From Turbatrix aceti (lineage: Eukaryota; Nematoda; Chromadorea; Rhabditida; Panagrolaimidae): 64,000 nucleotides of DNA. This document shows, piece after piece, positions 1 through 13,100 of this stretch. Both the position numbers and the translations under genes were made by a program. The stretch lies in NCBI GenBank assembly GCA_963969345.1, contig OZ017767.1, positions 9,117,547 through 9,181,546 on the forward strand, written 5' to 3'. Numbering within the stretch: position 1 is the first letter of the stretch; every line of letters begins with the position of its first letter. Under the pieces are notes generated by a model, which did not search any database, had not been told where the DNA came from, and saw nothing but the letters and a program-made list of their open reading frames with translations.

Positions 1-730
1 AAAAGCTGATTTCATGTTCAGGCGATTTTGGGATTTGCGAATTTAGGCACATTTTTTTTGACTGCAATTAACGAAATTTTTTTACTGAAATTATAGAAAT
101 AAAATAAATTAAAAAATTAAAAATTAAAATAACAAATAAAAAAAACTCCTTTATTTTTGGCGTATTGTGTTGAAATGTGGCAAAATAATTGAAAACTGAA
201 AACAAAAATTGTGTACTAAATTTTTTGAGAACTCTGAATTTTTTTGCATAACAAAAATAAAATTACTAGTAAAATGCGTTTTTACTAAAAAAAATGTTTA
301 ATTTGAAAAGCTTCGGTTTTTTTTATTCTTTTTTTTAGTTTTATTTTAATATTTACCGTTTATTTTCAATTTTGTTTATTTAGTTTCCCATTCTCTGACG
401 CGAAAAAAAAGTTGTGTTCCGATATTTGCAAATTAAATAATTCCCGTTCAAATTTCCAATTTCTGCAACATTAAAATTTCATAATCCCATCCGGAATGCC
501 CCCCGTGTGTTTCATATATACGAATAAATGGTGTGACATGCTCCTGTCTCATCTTTCTCTCTCTTTTTTTTCCACGTTTCTCATCAAACTGTTACTTACT
601 TACACGTCTGAATAAAACAGGCTTCATCCGAGACTTCTCTCTTCCCATTTTTCATTTTTCTCTCCTTTTGCTACCGCTCCGTAAAAATGTCAATACATAA
701 ATACATTCCGGAAAGATTAATTTTTGCGCT

Positions 731-768
731 CGCCCCACGCTCCACGCTCCACGCTCCACGATCCATGC
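731..768. repeat. Short CTCCACG tandem repeat
   Basis: Three perfect 7-bp CTCCACG-type units followed by degenerate ones. A simple repeat in non-coding DNA. Confidence 0.7.
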
Positions 769-3700
769 TCTTCGTCTTGCGCGTAAACCTGTTTTTGGAG
801 GGGTGATAGATATTGCATAGTATTATTTTTCAACGAGACTATTACGATGAATAATGCATGTTCGTAATGATGATACATTCATAGCAGTTGGGGTTGAAGG
901 TAGGGTTGGAGGGTGATAAAGTGTGGGCAATTTATTACCCCATTTTTTTTTGTTTAGTGTTTGCGAGACTCGTGAGAATGAAATAAATATGTATGTATTG
1001 TATTATTTTTTACTGCTTTGAAGTGTGATCAATGTGTTTTAGACACTTTATCGCCTTCAAACCTGTTTTTTTGAACAATTGGATTTTTTTGTTTTGGATT
1101 GAAAGGTCAGATTCTGTTTAATTTTTCTAATTTAATTAAATATTTAGAAACGTGTTTTTTAATTTCTTTGACACCTGAACAAAAAAAGATAATGAAAGAC
1201 AAAAAAAAGCAGAAATAAGATCTCGTTCAGAAAATTTATTTTTACTTTTTTTTCTGAACTATTTTTCTGGTTCGAAGGAGGCATGTTTCTTCCTGTCTAG
1301 CTTGCCTGTCCATTTCTTGTTCGTTCGCTTGATCGTTCACAGTAAGAAGGAAAGGTGGACGACAACTATAGAACTACAGAAGGGGTTCGTTCTATTTTTG
1401 AGTGCGAGACGGATATACAATACAATTTCCTTGTTCTTTTGTTTCTCCGCGCGTAATTATTGTCTTGTTTTTTTTGTCAGTCAGTTAGTTGGCTATTCAA
1501 TCCTGAACTGTCAAAAAAACATGTTTTATTATACCACTAGTATGTTTTCACCCCCGCTTCCCCGGTAGCTTGCTTGTTTTTCCTTTTCCTTTCATTGGGT
1601 GCGATTTTTCTCACCTGAGAATGGTTTTCGATTGACTATAAATTTTTTGTTCGCTGTCTCAATTTTTTTTTGATTTTTAAAAGTTTGTTATTTGGATCAC
1701 TTTTTATTAGTATTTTTTTTACAAAAAAAATCGAAAAAAACAGTAAAATGTGATAACAAAAGCAAAATTTTTAAAATAAAAAAAATGCCGTAACCAGCAA
1801 AACGAAGCCAAAATACCCCAAAAATCACTTTTCTACCTTTTTACCTTGTTTTTGTACCCAATAAAAATTGTTTTTTATTTATTCACCTTTGTCTGATTTT
1901 TGCAAAAACGTGATTCAATTTTTTTTTAATACTGGCGTAAACAAGACAAAACCCCGGACTCCCAATCCCCAGTCATCAAAGATCTCTGTCTCTCTCTGTC
2001 TCACTTCTTCTTCGATACATAATTGACTTTGATGTTGCCCGCTTAACTAAGAAAAAAATTATTTATTCATTAGGCTTATAGCCGTTTTTTTTCTTTTCTG
2101 CCTTGCTTTGTTCTGATGTCAGTAGTAAAAATTTACTATTTTTGCGTTCGTTTATTGGATTTACTCTTAATCTGTGCCTTGCTGTCCTTTGCAACACGTG
2201 ATTCTTGCAAGAAAAAAAAACAAGCCACGGGTTAAAAAACAAATTTGCAAGTAAGCTGGTTTTTTTAAAAAGCTTGAAGCAGATTTTTTTGTTTAAAAAA
2301 TATTTCAAAAAATGCTATGATTAATCGTTTTTTTTGTCAGCATTAAACATGTCTGATCGCAATAAGTTTTTTTTTTCAATTTCAGCGAATATACAAAAAT
2401 TTATATAATTACTTTCTTTGGACAAAATCCTGTCTACAGCTGTTTTTTTGCGCAATCAATCAATTTTTTGGACAGACATCTTTGTAAATAATTAAAATGA
2501 TGCTCAATTTGGAGATACATTTTTTGCGTAATGGAAACTAATCTTAAGTTTCACATTTGGTCATCAGATTTTTTTTTAACCATAAATTGACCACCAGGCA
2601 CTTTTTCATTTTTTTGAAACCAAACTTTTTGTAGGTATCATAATAAACCGCCACTTTTTCGGACACCAATTTTTTATGCAATAAAGCACCATAAATCATG
2701 TTTAAATTAATGGCAACCAAAAAATCTTTACATTTGTGGTAAAAAAAATTCAGAAAAATTTCTGATTTATGAGTGACCGCGATGGAAAAAAATATATGCG
2801 CATATTTGTCACCTTCGTCTCCGGTCGTTCTGCTGACAAACTTCAAGCTTTCTTTTTTGGCCGCTGACCGAAAAAAAAGCAAGTGCCAGATGTACGAAGC
2901 CACCCCATTTGTCATCAAATTGTTTCGGTTGCGACGACCGGCCACTGTTTGCTCCTCTTTGAAAAGGGTCAACAACGGAAGTAGCCAGTGGTCACTAGTT
3001 TGGGGACTGCGTGGACGACGGAGGACGACGGAGGCTGTCAATTTTGTCACTTTTCTTCTCCCTTCGACAGTTTTAGTTTTCCGTTTTCTCCTGTCTGCCG
3101 TCGTCTGTTGCGTGTACAAAGTTAGTGACCATCACTTGGACGCGTGTCTGTCGTTTTCTTCTTCTGATTTTGTAAATGCATACATATTTAGTTTTGGTTC
3201 ACTGAACTAGTATACTGACCGACTCGGAGATGAATAAAAAATTTGTTTACGACCAAATGATTATGGTATACCGAAAAAAAAACAGTTGACATCATTTTTG
3301 GAAAAAGTTTTATTAATGTCATGATGCCAGATTGTACTTTTCAGTGGTATAATAACTTTTTTGTGTATGTGACATGTGTTTCATTTTCGGGGAAATTACG
3401 ATACTCTGAAGAACACAGTGAGAATCTCGTTATTTCATTCACGTGTACTAAAATAAGAGTTGCAACGTAATCGAGCACACGGAAAATTTATTTTTGGGTA
3501 ATTGTAAAATTTTTACTTGTGTACAAAAAAATTTACGAACCCCCCTGGTTGGCCCTAAAATACTATTTTTGAAAAGAAAAAACATTTTATTGTTCAAAAA
3601 TCATAATAATATTTTTTTTAGCTAAAAATCGTAATTTTTTGAAATGGCATTTATTTCTTGCATATTTTTCAAAAAAAAAAATTTTTTTGTTTTTTTTTCA

Positions 3701-5754
3701 AAAAATCCAGCTTGGAGCCCGCCCAAGTTTCTTTTTTTGTCGCCAGGGTACCCAAACACTTTTATGCTCATGCAAGCATATATAAAACCAGTTTACTGTT
3801 AGCCAGTTATTAAATATTTTTCTGATTTTCAATAACAAGGAATCTGAGGTCAGAAAAACGTTCACAAACACACACACCCCAACTTGTTTACCTGTCGGGT
3901 GCAAAAAAAGTTCACCATAGTAATTTGATCTCCCTGTTTTTTTTTTCAAAATTCATGCAATTTTCTTTGGTTTAGGTCAGTTTTACAAACTTTTCTCCCT
4001 GTTTGCGCATCATTTTTCAATTTTTTCATCGGGACAACAAAAATAAATAAATGCGCTTTAGTTTTTTTTGTTTCCTTTCCTTCGTAAATAACGTTGTACA
4101 GCGATCAAAAGTCGTAAGTCAAGTTGGTCTAAAAATAATTTTTTTTGTGCTTACGTAAAAAAATACAAATCTGAAAGATAAGCAAATTGACAGTATTGTA
4201 TTTATTATGTGTACTGTGTTTTTATTCTGAGAGATACAAAAAATTGTTGTACTCGTGATAAATATATTTTTTTCTGACACAGCATGCCAATCAAATATTC
4301 TGTACTTTTTTTTGCAAACATAAGTACTTATAATTTGTTAATGCACCACGTGTCTAAAAATAAACGTTCATCTAAAACATTATCTGTCAAACGAACGAAC
4401 GCATGCATAATTTTTTTCTCTATTTTTCAGCTGCAAATGTTTTTTTTCAGGCGTTGATGGTTTTGGTGAATAATATTTATTTGTAAATTTTTTTGCTTTT
4501 GTAAATGCTATAATAGACACAAAATTTATTTAAACGGTTCAACGTTTGCTTTTTTTAGATAAATAGTTTTTTTTATTCCGCGCTTGAAAAATATTCACAA
4601 GTTTAGCTTCGGCAAACATTTGGAAAAAAAATTTTTGTTACATGTATTGCTTTTTTTCTTCGACGTTTTCACACAGAAACCAGCACTCACTCTGCTGTGC
4701 TCTGCTCTGCTCTGTGTTGCACCTGTGCCTGCACAGTCCAGGCTTTCTTTCGCTCTGCCATTTTTATGCATTTTTGTTTACTCAACTTTTGACATTACTG
4801 TGGTTGGAAAAATTTTTTTTTACAAAAACCAAAAGGAAGTATGTGCTTTTTTTTGTAGACGTTAACAAAAGACGTTAACAAAAAAATTGATCCTCCGGTA
4901 TTTTTGAGTACTACTTACAAACATACTGTGCAACAATTTTTCTAACAACTAAAACCATTTATTTGACCGAGTGTACGTACTTTGGGGTTCTCTACGTGGT
5001 AGTAAATACCAAACGATTGAGGTTTACAGGAGTTTGTAGTACGTACATACGAGAGTCGTCGATATGTTTATTTTACAACATTTTTGAATAAATGGGGTTT
5101 TTTGACGAGGTTAAAAGTCAATTTATGTATTTACCTGGCTGGCACAAAAAAATTCAAAAAAGCGTGTTTTTTTTTAAATTAAAATTTTTGTAAAATCCAA
5201 TTTTTCTACTCTAGTTGTTTGGCATTTATTTAGTAAATATCTGTGTATTTATTTTTTTAAATACACACATTTTAGATTGCATTCCCAGTTGGCACTCTAG
5301 ACCAATTTTTAGACTTCGAACTTTGGGCGAGTCAACTTTTTATCAACTCTAAACCACATTTTAGATATTTTTATTTATCAAAGTGCCGCAAAGCTATAAA
5401 ATTCAATGACTTGGCATTTTTTTAGTCTATTTTCCCATCAAGTTAGTATAGGGGTACTTGAGAAAACTTTGACGTATGCATGTATTTAGATGGTTTGACT
5501 GGGGTCATACTGTACTTTTATACATATTTTTTATGGGCTTTATAATAATTTTTACTTAAATTTGAAATAATTTTTTTGTGTTAGTAAACAAAATCTTGAC
5601 ACTTATGTATTTATTTTTGCACATCCGACAAAACCACATGTTTTCTTTCCTGCAGACAACAAAATTTGAAAATGTTTGTATCTATTTTGAGCATTGTGAG
5701 AAAACTGAAACGACGTCAAAGACCATCATCCTCTCCCCCTCTTTTCCGTCTCAA

Positions 5755-5778
5755 GTTCGTTCGTTCGTTCGTTCGTTC
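5755..5778. repeat. (GTTC)n microsatellite
   Basis: Six uninterrupted GTTC units in the non-coding region upstream of the phosphatase gene. Confidence 0.85.
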
Positions 5779-7460
5779 ATTCACATGCCTTTTATAAAGT
5801 GGTAATTTTTTTGAGGGATGCCTTCTGTTGCAAAAGTGTGCATGCATGTACATATGGCAAAATAAGAGTCGGTCGGCGAAAAGCTGTTTTTGACACTGCT
5901 TTTTTTTTTGCTCCAATCAACCGGGGCCGGGCCGGGCCACGCAACCCCCTCTCGACCGTCAAGACCACTCCCCGGGGATGATGTAGCGATAGGGAGATGG
6001 ACATGGAGAGGAGAGGGAGACATGTCGTCGCTGATGATGTCTTGTCTCATCACCCTATACACACCAACCCGTCATCTCTGTGTTTTTTTCTCCCTCTTCT
6101 CTTTGCCGTTGGGCGATGCGATGGACAAAACTGACTGAACAAGGACAACTTTTTCCTTTTTTTTTCCTTTTTTTGACTCAAGTTTGAAAGTTACCAAGGT
6201 TTACTTCCTTTTAAGTTGAGTTTGTTCGGTTCTTCCTTGTCTTGTTTGTCAGGGAGGGGGGGATTGGACCGAAGGGAGCAATGCCAGTTCACTGCATGAT
6301 GCCATGGATGACACTTTTGATGGTTCCGGTGCCAAGCATAGGGCATGAAAAAAAAGGAAAACTCATAAGAAGTCAACCCGGCATGACAACTTTTGATTTA
6401 TGTATATACGTGGTTTTTGGTATAATATTTACTATATTTAATTTTTATTGGGGGTTTTGAGGACTGGAATCTATTTTTTTTGTTTTTGATTTGATTTTGT
6501 CGCGGAAAATAGACTTCGTCAAAGTTATATTTATGTACAAATTTTTTTTTTCGTGTTGTTATTTTTGTTCTTACGCATTTAAAAAAAAATGAAAATTTTT
6601 TGTGTGGGATTAAAAAAATGTGGGGTCGTAAAATAAGTTTTTTTATAATAGTTTTATTGTATAATTTTTTACGTAAGGTTTACTCATACATGCATAAATA
6701 ATCGGCTTAGTTAAGCCATTTTTAGACAAAAAATTAGTCATTGAGAATTTGTATTAAATTTATTTTTGACCTCGGGGCAGTGGAAATTTCGTTATTCTTT
6801 TTGAGTAAAAGTGCGGGTTCAAAAAGGAAACTTACATTCAGAAAAAAAATGTGTTTTTATTCATAAAACTGGTGAATCTTTTCGTCATATTTATTTTTGT
6901 AATTTATCTATTATCAATACTCAGAAAAACTAACATTGGCAAAATTCTAAATAAATAGATTTTTCAGTTTTATTATTAGGATTCATCTAGACCAAAATAG
7001 TTTTCATTAAATAACACTCCAATTTCCCAGAATATTAAAGATAGCTCATAATATTATGAATTCTTTTATAGTTTATAGGAACACTCCGGGAATATGTACC
7101 AAAATAAATTTTAGTTTTCATTCAGTGATTCTCCAAAAAGTCCAAATTCTTTGTAAAAAAAATTATTGCAAGCGAACACCTACCTTTTTTGCAGTGTCAC
7201 ATTTTTGTGAAAAGGTTGCAGCATAAAGCTGTCAAACACAGAGGCATGATGACGTAAAAACATTTTTTGTGCAAAAATTTTTTTTCATGAATAAATACAA
7301 CGATTAACATACATAATTTAGTGCGTTTGCAAGAACAATGGTTTGTGCATGTTTTTTGGGGGTTTTGAATGTGATTTTTGTGGTTCGGTTCTTTTTTACA
7401 TTTTTTTGTTTGTTCACGTTTTTGGCGTGGTTTGTTTTTTGTAAAGTTCACTTGCGTCGA

Positions 7461-7483
7461 ATACATACATACATACATACATA
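7461..7483. repeat. (ATAC)n microsatellite
   Basis: Five to six uninterrupted ATAC units in non-coding DNA. Confidence 0.85.
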
Positions 7484-8456
7484 AGACCTCCGAGTTTCCG
7501 ATAGAATTCACTATTGTTGTTGTTGTACGCCTGCATTCATGGTTCCCGTTGATCCGTGTTTATTTACTTATTATGGTTTTGAATTTCGATTTAACACAAA
7601 AAAAATAGAAAAGCTTTTTTGTCCGTACAGACAGGTAACGTAAAGGGATTGTGATTGTGATTACTGTTGACGCAGACGGGACGGAAGGCAGGAAGAAGAA
7701 TAAAAGAAGGAAGGAGGGAGGGTGACTTGTTGTTCTCGAAGCGTCGACTCGATGATCTTTTTTTTGATTCATCCACTCCGACCCTCCGACCCGCCGACCT
7801 CTCACTCCGTCAGGTAGCGGATAAAAATATAAATGTAGTACGGATGAACTCAAAATGTTTTTGATTTCCTCACTCTGCCCGCGCGGTGGTTGGTTGGTGG
7901 TGCATTCATTCACCTTTCCGCTTTCTGTGACCCCAAATCATCGTTTTTTTTTGCCTCGACAAGCAAAGGTGTGCAGATGACTGATGCAAGTTTTGTTAAA
8001 TTTACGGTTATTATTAGAACTATTTCTTTAATAACGTTCAAGAATGTTTTCTATAATAATATTCACATCAGTTATAAAGTTTAGTTAGACAAAAGTGTCA
8101 CCCGTACAAGACAAAATCTATTTAATTTACAAATCAGACATGATTTCACAAATGAACTTTTTGGTTTTCAAATTTTTTTCACTGGAAAATAAATATGTTG
8201 ATAAATAATGTTCTTCTTAATGTACTAAGATTGAGATTTTTACGGTCAAAAAAATTCTGTACTTTAGTAAGGTGTTATCCGTTAAACATTGCATGCTTGC
8301 ATGATTTTGTACAGTATGTCAGGAAGTTTAAAATGTGTGTGGTTTTGTATAATATTTACACCGCATTTTGTATTATGGGTTATATGTATGACAGTGTTTA
8401 TACCTTTTACATTGTGCGCAACAAACAAAAATCTAATGTTATATAACGTACATATA

Positions 8457-8490
8457 GGTTATATAACGTATGTATATACGTTATATAACC
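8457..8490. repeat. Perfect 14-bp inverted repeat (hairpin)
   Basis: Two 14-bp arms beginning GGTTATATAACGTA are separated by six bases, giving a perfect AT-rich stem-loop. Half-copies of the same arm (TTATATAACGTA) lie just upstream near 8440. There is no adjoining gene, so it could be a remnant of a palindromic mobile element or a local cruciform. Confidence 0.7.
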
Positions 8491-10196
8491 TTATACAAGA
8501 CTGTTGTTGTTACATACATATAACCGTATCATACTAATATATTATTATCACAGTTGCAATGTGCTTTACTAAAAGTACAAATTGACGTTTACACGTTTAC
8601 CATTATGATAAATATGTCTCATTGTACTGCGGATATTGTATTAGCGCTAAGTAAGTAAGATACTGCGCGAGGAGTCTCTAGACATTCTTATGTATGCGTA
8701 TTAAGTACATATATTTTTTTTAATCGTTATTAAGCTAACGTCAAATTACTCATTATATAGTGCAAATACTTACTATCAAGGAATTCTGCTACGTATCCAC
8801 ACCTCGTACACCTTGTTTTAGTACGCAGAACAGGCTATGCCTCCATGTAACCCCTCCCATTTCCGCACCTTTTTACCCCATAGTGTGCAGATTAAGGGTG
8901 ACTAAAGGGTTGAGAGAGGGGAGGAAGTCAAGTCTACGCAACAACGTTAACGCAAGAGGGAGAAAAGGTTACCAGATCCACACCACAAGCTTTTTCGTAC
9001 TCCTCGTCCTCGTCGTCGTCGTTGTCGTTGTCGCGCAGATTGTTTGCTCATCTGTTTGTTGTCCCCTACTTCCACCTCTCTCTTTTTTTCCCCCTCCGAC
9101 ACGCACAAACACATGCTGCTGCGTGTGCTCCGACGTCCTTTCTTGTTTCGGGAGTAAACATCGCTTTGCTGCCAGCCTCAGCCACCACACGCAGTCACTT
9201 TTTCCTGGCTTCCTGTGAGTCTCGTACAACCATAACTACTACTAGTCGTTTGATTCTGTGTTCTGTGGGAAAAAATTTTTTTTTGTTTGGGTTGTTCACT
9301 TTCTTTCTTTTTTTTTCCTTTCTTTCTCCCTTTCATCTCCCGCGATCGAGTGCAGCTGATATGAGGGGAAGTCAGGTGTCTGTGTGTCCTGACTTGACTT
9401 CCTCTCCTGCGCAAACCATTTTTGTGGATTTTTGCTTGAGGTAAAAAAATCAAAAATTATCGTTTTTACAAACCCCCCCCCCCCAATTATTCGAAACTGC
9501 CATTGTGTTCTGCAACGGCGTGTTGCAGAGAGTTAAGCCTCAGGGGATTGGGGTGCATTGTTGTGCCGGGTGCCATTGACAAAAGAAGGGGGCAAAGGTT
9601 TGCCCCTACCCCCCCCCCCCTCTGGCTTTTATTTAAAATCACAGGGCACACTTTTTTGTCCTAATTTGTTCCTTCGACACGACATTTTTTTCCCGCGACG
9701 TGACGTGATTTTTTAGAATTCGTTTTTGGGGTTTCACAATTTTTTTGGTTAACTTTGCCTTTTTTTAGGAATTCACAAAAGAATTCATCCTTTTTTTCTG
9801 CCAGGCGCCTTCCTGTTTGGATTCTTTTCCTCTTTCGACTCGAAATTTATTTCAAAAAAGAAATAAATAAAAAACGCCTGGTTGTGTGTGCGCTAGCTGC
9901 CACAAAACTTTTGACTGACCCCACCAAGAGTGTCTGTCTACCAGAGGCACACTTTTTACTGCACATCGCATCGCCGCGCCACTGATAGCGAAACCAAGCC
10001 CCTTTCGTGCCCTCCAGTGCCGTCGACTGCGGACGCGTAAGCAAGCACACATTCTGCCGTAACTTAAACCGCCACCGCCGCCGTTAGTTGCAGTTGAATC
10101 ACTTTTTCTGGTGTATTGTATTTAATTTGTTATTCAACGTAACGAAACTTTTTGTTGATTTCAAAGACGAACGAACTGGACCTTGCAAAGAAAGTT

Positions 10197-13100
10197 ATGG
10201 TTACACGACGCAAGTCGTTTATCTTTGGTCAACTCGACGTTGACAGTATAATCTGTCGACTCACACAACAGGAACAATCATGGAAGCATACCATCGATGT
10301 GACAGAACACGAAATCAAAATGGTATGCACGCTGGCAAGACAAATTTTTTTGCAACAACCCATGTTGCTGGAACTCAATGCTCCGCTCAAGATTGCAGGT
10401 TAGTTGCGGTTAACTTTTTTAAAAACAAAAAATCAAACAAAAAAAAATTTCTTGCCCAATTTCGAATTTTGCACATTGACACATAAATTTGTGCATCTCT
10501 CAAAAAAAATTTGTTGTGTTCACGTTTTTTGGGACGTTTTTAAAAACAAAAAATCGAACAAAAAATTTATTCGTTCAATTTCGAATTTTGCACATTTACA
10601 AACAAAATTGTGCATCTCTCAAAAAAAATTTCTGTCGTGAACAAAAAAATGCATTACGGTAGTACATTTTTGTATTCATTATACGTGCAATTTTGCGTGA
10701 TTTTTGCAACAAAAAAAAACATTTATGTATAGTTAGTTACAAATTCTGTGTGTGCTTTGTGACATTATCCACGAAAAAAAAGATTCTATGAGATTAAAAA
10801 TTTAAACTTTTGACGACGCACTTTTTTTCTTCTGTTTCAGCTTGAACCAAAAATTTTTTTTACAAAATATTACGTTAGGAGCAGTATTTTTTTTTATTTG
10901 TCATAGGCCAAGGACCAAACTGCTGACAAAAAACGCTAAATGTGTTGATGCCTTTGCACCAGTCGTTGTCTTTGCACTGTTGTTTTTTTTTGCCCGCCGT
11001 TGGGTACATTACATTACATTGCATTGCATTGCATTGCGAAGTCTCACATAAGCATCTTTTGTCCTCCAGTGAATGAAAGCAAATTAGACAACATCCGGCG
11101 ACCGAGGTTCGGTTCGGCGACGTCATTTTTTTCAAAGTATTTATGTTCCTTCATGGGAGCAAACAAAAAAGGCGCTGGCCGGCGTTTGCCATTTCTGTAC
11201 TTTTTTTGTGACGTTAATTAGGAAATTAGTGAATACATTGGGTTATTTTTGTTTTCGACTAGACCTTGGATTCTGAAAAAAAATTTTTGAATGTGTAATT
11301 TTTTTTTAAAGTTGCACATGCTAAAGGTCAATTTTTTTAAACTTAAGGAGCATTTGCGTAGGAGATTGCTGCGTCTCGTATTTCAATTATTTGTCACTGA
11401 TGACCTCATAGTTCCTTTCTTTTTTTCTCCTCCCCCAAAAAAAGAAAAAAAGAAAGGAACCACATCACAAATTTTTTTCTGGAGTCTATTTTTTGACTTT
11501 GACAACCAACAAAGGATCTTTTTTTGCATTATAATTAGCCGAAACTGAGTACACAAAAAACCAGAAACACAACTTTCAAATAAATAAATTTAAAAAAAAT
11601 TTATTAGTGCCATCTTTTTTTGCACCCACGTGGGTCGGTTGTTTTATGGACATTTTTATGGATAACGATAAAAAACAAGAGTGCGGGGGGCAATGAAAAA
11701 AGATATAATGGCACAGAAAATAATTTGTTTACCACAAACAGGGCGATTGACTGACTACGTAATATTTGGATGATGAAAAATAACATGTCTCAGACAAACA
11801 AAAAATGTTGTTATTGTTTTTCAGGTGATATCCACGGACAATTTTCGGACTTGCTACGATTATTCAGACTAGCCGGATTTCCGCCGTCGTCAAATTATCT
11901 ATTTTTGGTATGTGTTGAAAAAAAAATTGAGAAAAAAAAAGACTGACTGTTTTTTTCTTGCAGGGAGACTACGTCGATCGAGGACCGAAAAGTCTTGAGG
12001 TAAGTCAAGTTTTTTTTATGGGTGGAAGGGGAGATTTATAAATAAATTAGTGCAATTTGCGCGTTTTTTTTGCGCCTGGTAGGAATTTGAAAGATGTGCG
12101 TCTGTGGCCACTCAAAGAAAAAGCTGCGACGTAAAAGTTGTTGAAGAGATTGCGTTTTTTCTTGAAAAAGTTTTTTTATAGAACATTGCATAACGGTGGA
12201 TTTTTGATCTCGTTGATCGTAATGAAAAAAATTGTAAAAAAATTATGTAACCTGTATTTTTGGATACTGTAGATGCATTTTGAAATTCGAAATTTTCTTT
12301 TATTTGTTAACAGAACTTATTCACACGAGTGATTCACAATTATGAATCACAAAAAAATTTTATGTACAAAAAAATATGATTCACAAAAAATTTTCGTTTA
12401 CTGAAAACCTGACACCATCAACTTTTTATGTTAATCCTAGTTCAAGTTCAGTTTGCGTAGGGCGACTCCCTGTCTGCTTCTATTTCTAAATATTTTTTTC
12501 GGGACTTCCGTCTCAAAAACAAATCTCAGAATGTACGTGAGAGAGAAAAAACAGAAGAAGCCAAAAAGCTTCTTCTTTCCATTCATTTATGTATTCTGTA
12601 TTCAGTTTGCCTTTTTTAAATACATTCAAGAAAGCAGACACTCTTGAGATCCCGAAAATACATACATAAAATCCGGGGAACCCCCCCCCCCCTCTTTTTC
12701 ATCGAAAAACAGTACGAAAAACAATTTGGGTGCAAGAATATATTTTTTGAAAAACATTTTTTTCATAAAAGAAAATTTTTTGAATGGAATAGTGCCAAAA
12801 ATGGAGCTAAACGGAAGATCACTATTTTCCTGTGGGTGTCATTTGACACGGCACAAACCAATTTTCACTCTCACTTGGTCTCAAAAAAACATACTAAACA
12901 TGATTTGGTCTTTAAGGACGTCGTTTTTCGTGCCGGACTCATTTCATTCTTTTACCAAGCTTCATTTTGTGTCATGTGACAAGGTGTAATTTGACCACGG
13001 AGAAAAAAACGAAACGACGACGAAGAAGTAGAAAAAGAAAGTATCTAGGATATTTGAGTAGGCACAGGAAAAAAAGTGTGCGCTTATGGCACACGCGGCG

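Larger units (their letters stand above)
1..10196. other. Non-coding AT/T-rich region upstream of the PP1 gene
   Basis: About 10 kb with no open reading frame that shows a recognisable domain, a consistent exon chain or coding-like composition. The sequence is dominated by T and A runs. A few islands of higher GC occur near 2800-3130, 5900-6130, 7660-7830 and 8800-9420, rich in CT or CGA repeats. The open frames in those islands overlap each other on both strands and have low-complexity translations. It may be the promoter and regulatory region of the phosphatase gene, an intron of a gene lying outside the window, or plain intergenic DNA. I see no tRNA or rRNA. Confidence 0.6.

Noticed and set aside
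2544..3210. Open frames of 191 codons (-) and 145 codons (+) in the GC-richer island
   Set aside because: They overlap on opposite strands, have low-complexity basic or hydrophobic translations, no domain and no upstream exon chain. Chance frames are expected in this composition.
8760..9453. Overlapping frames of 86-152 codons on both strands
   Set aside because: Translations are dominated by repeats of Val, Thr, Leu and Ser from CT- and GTC-repeats. No splice pattern ties them to the phosphatase gene.
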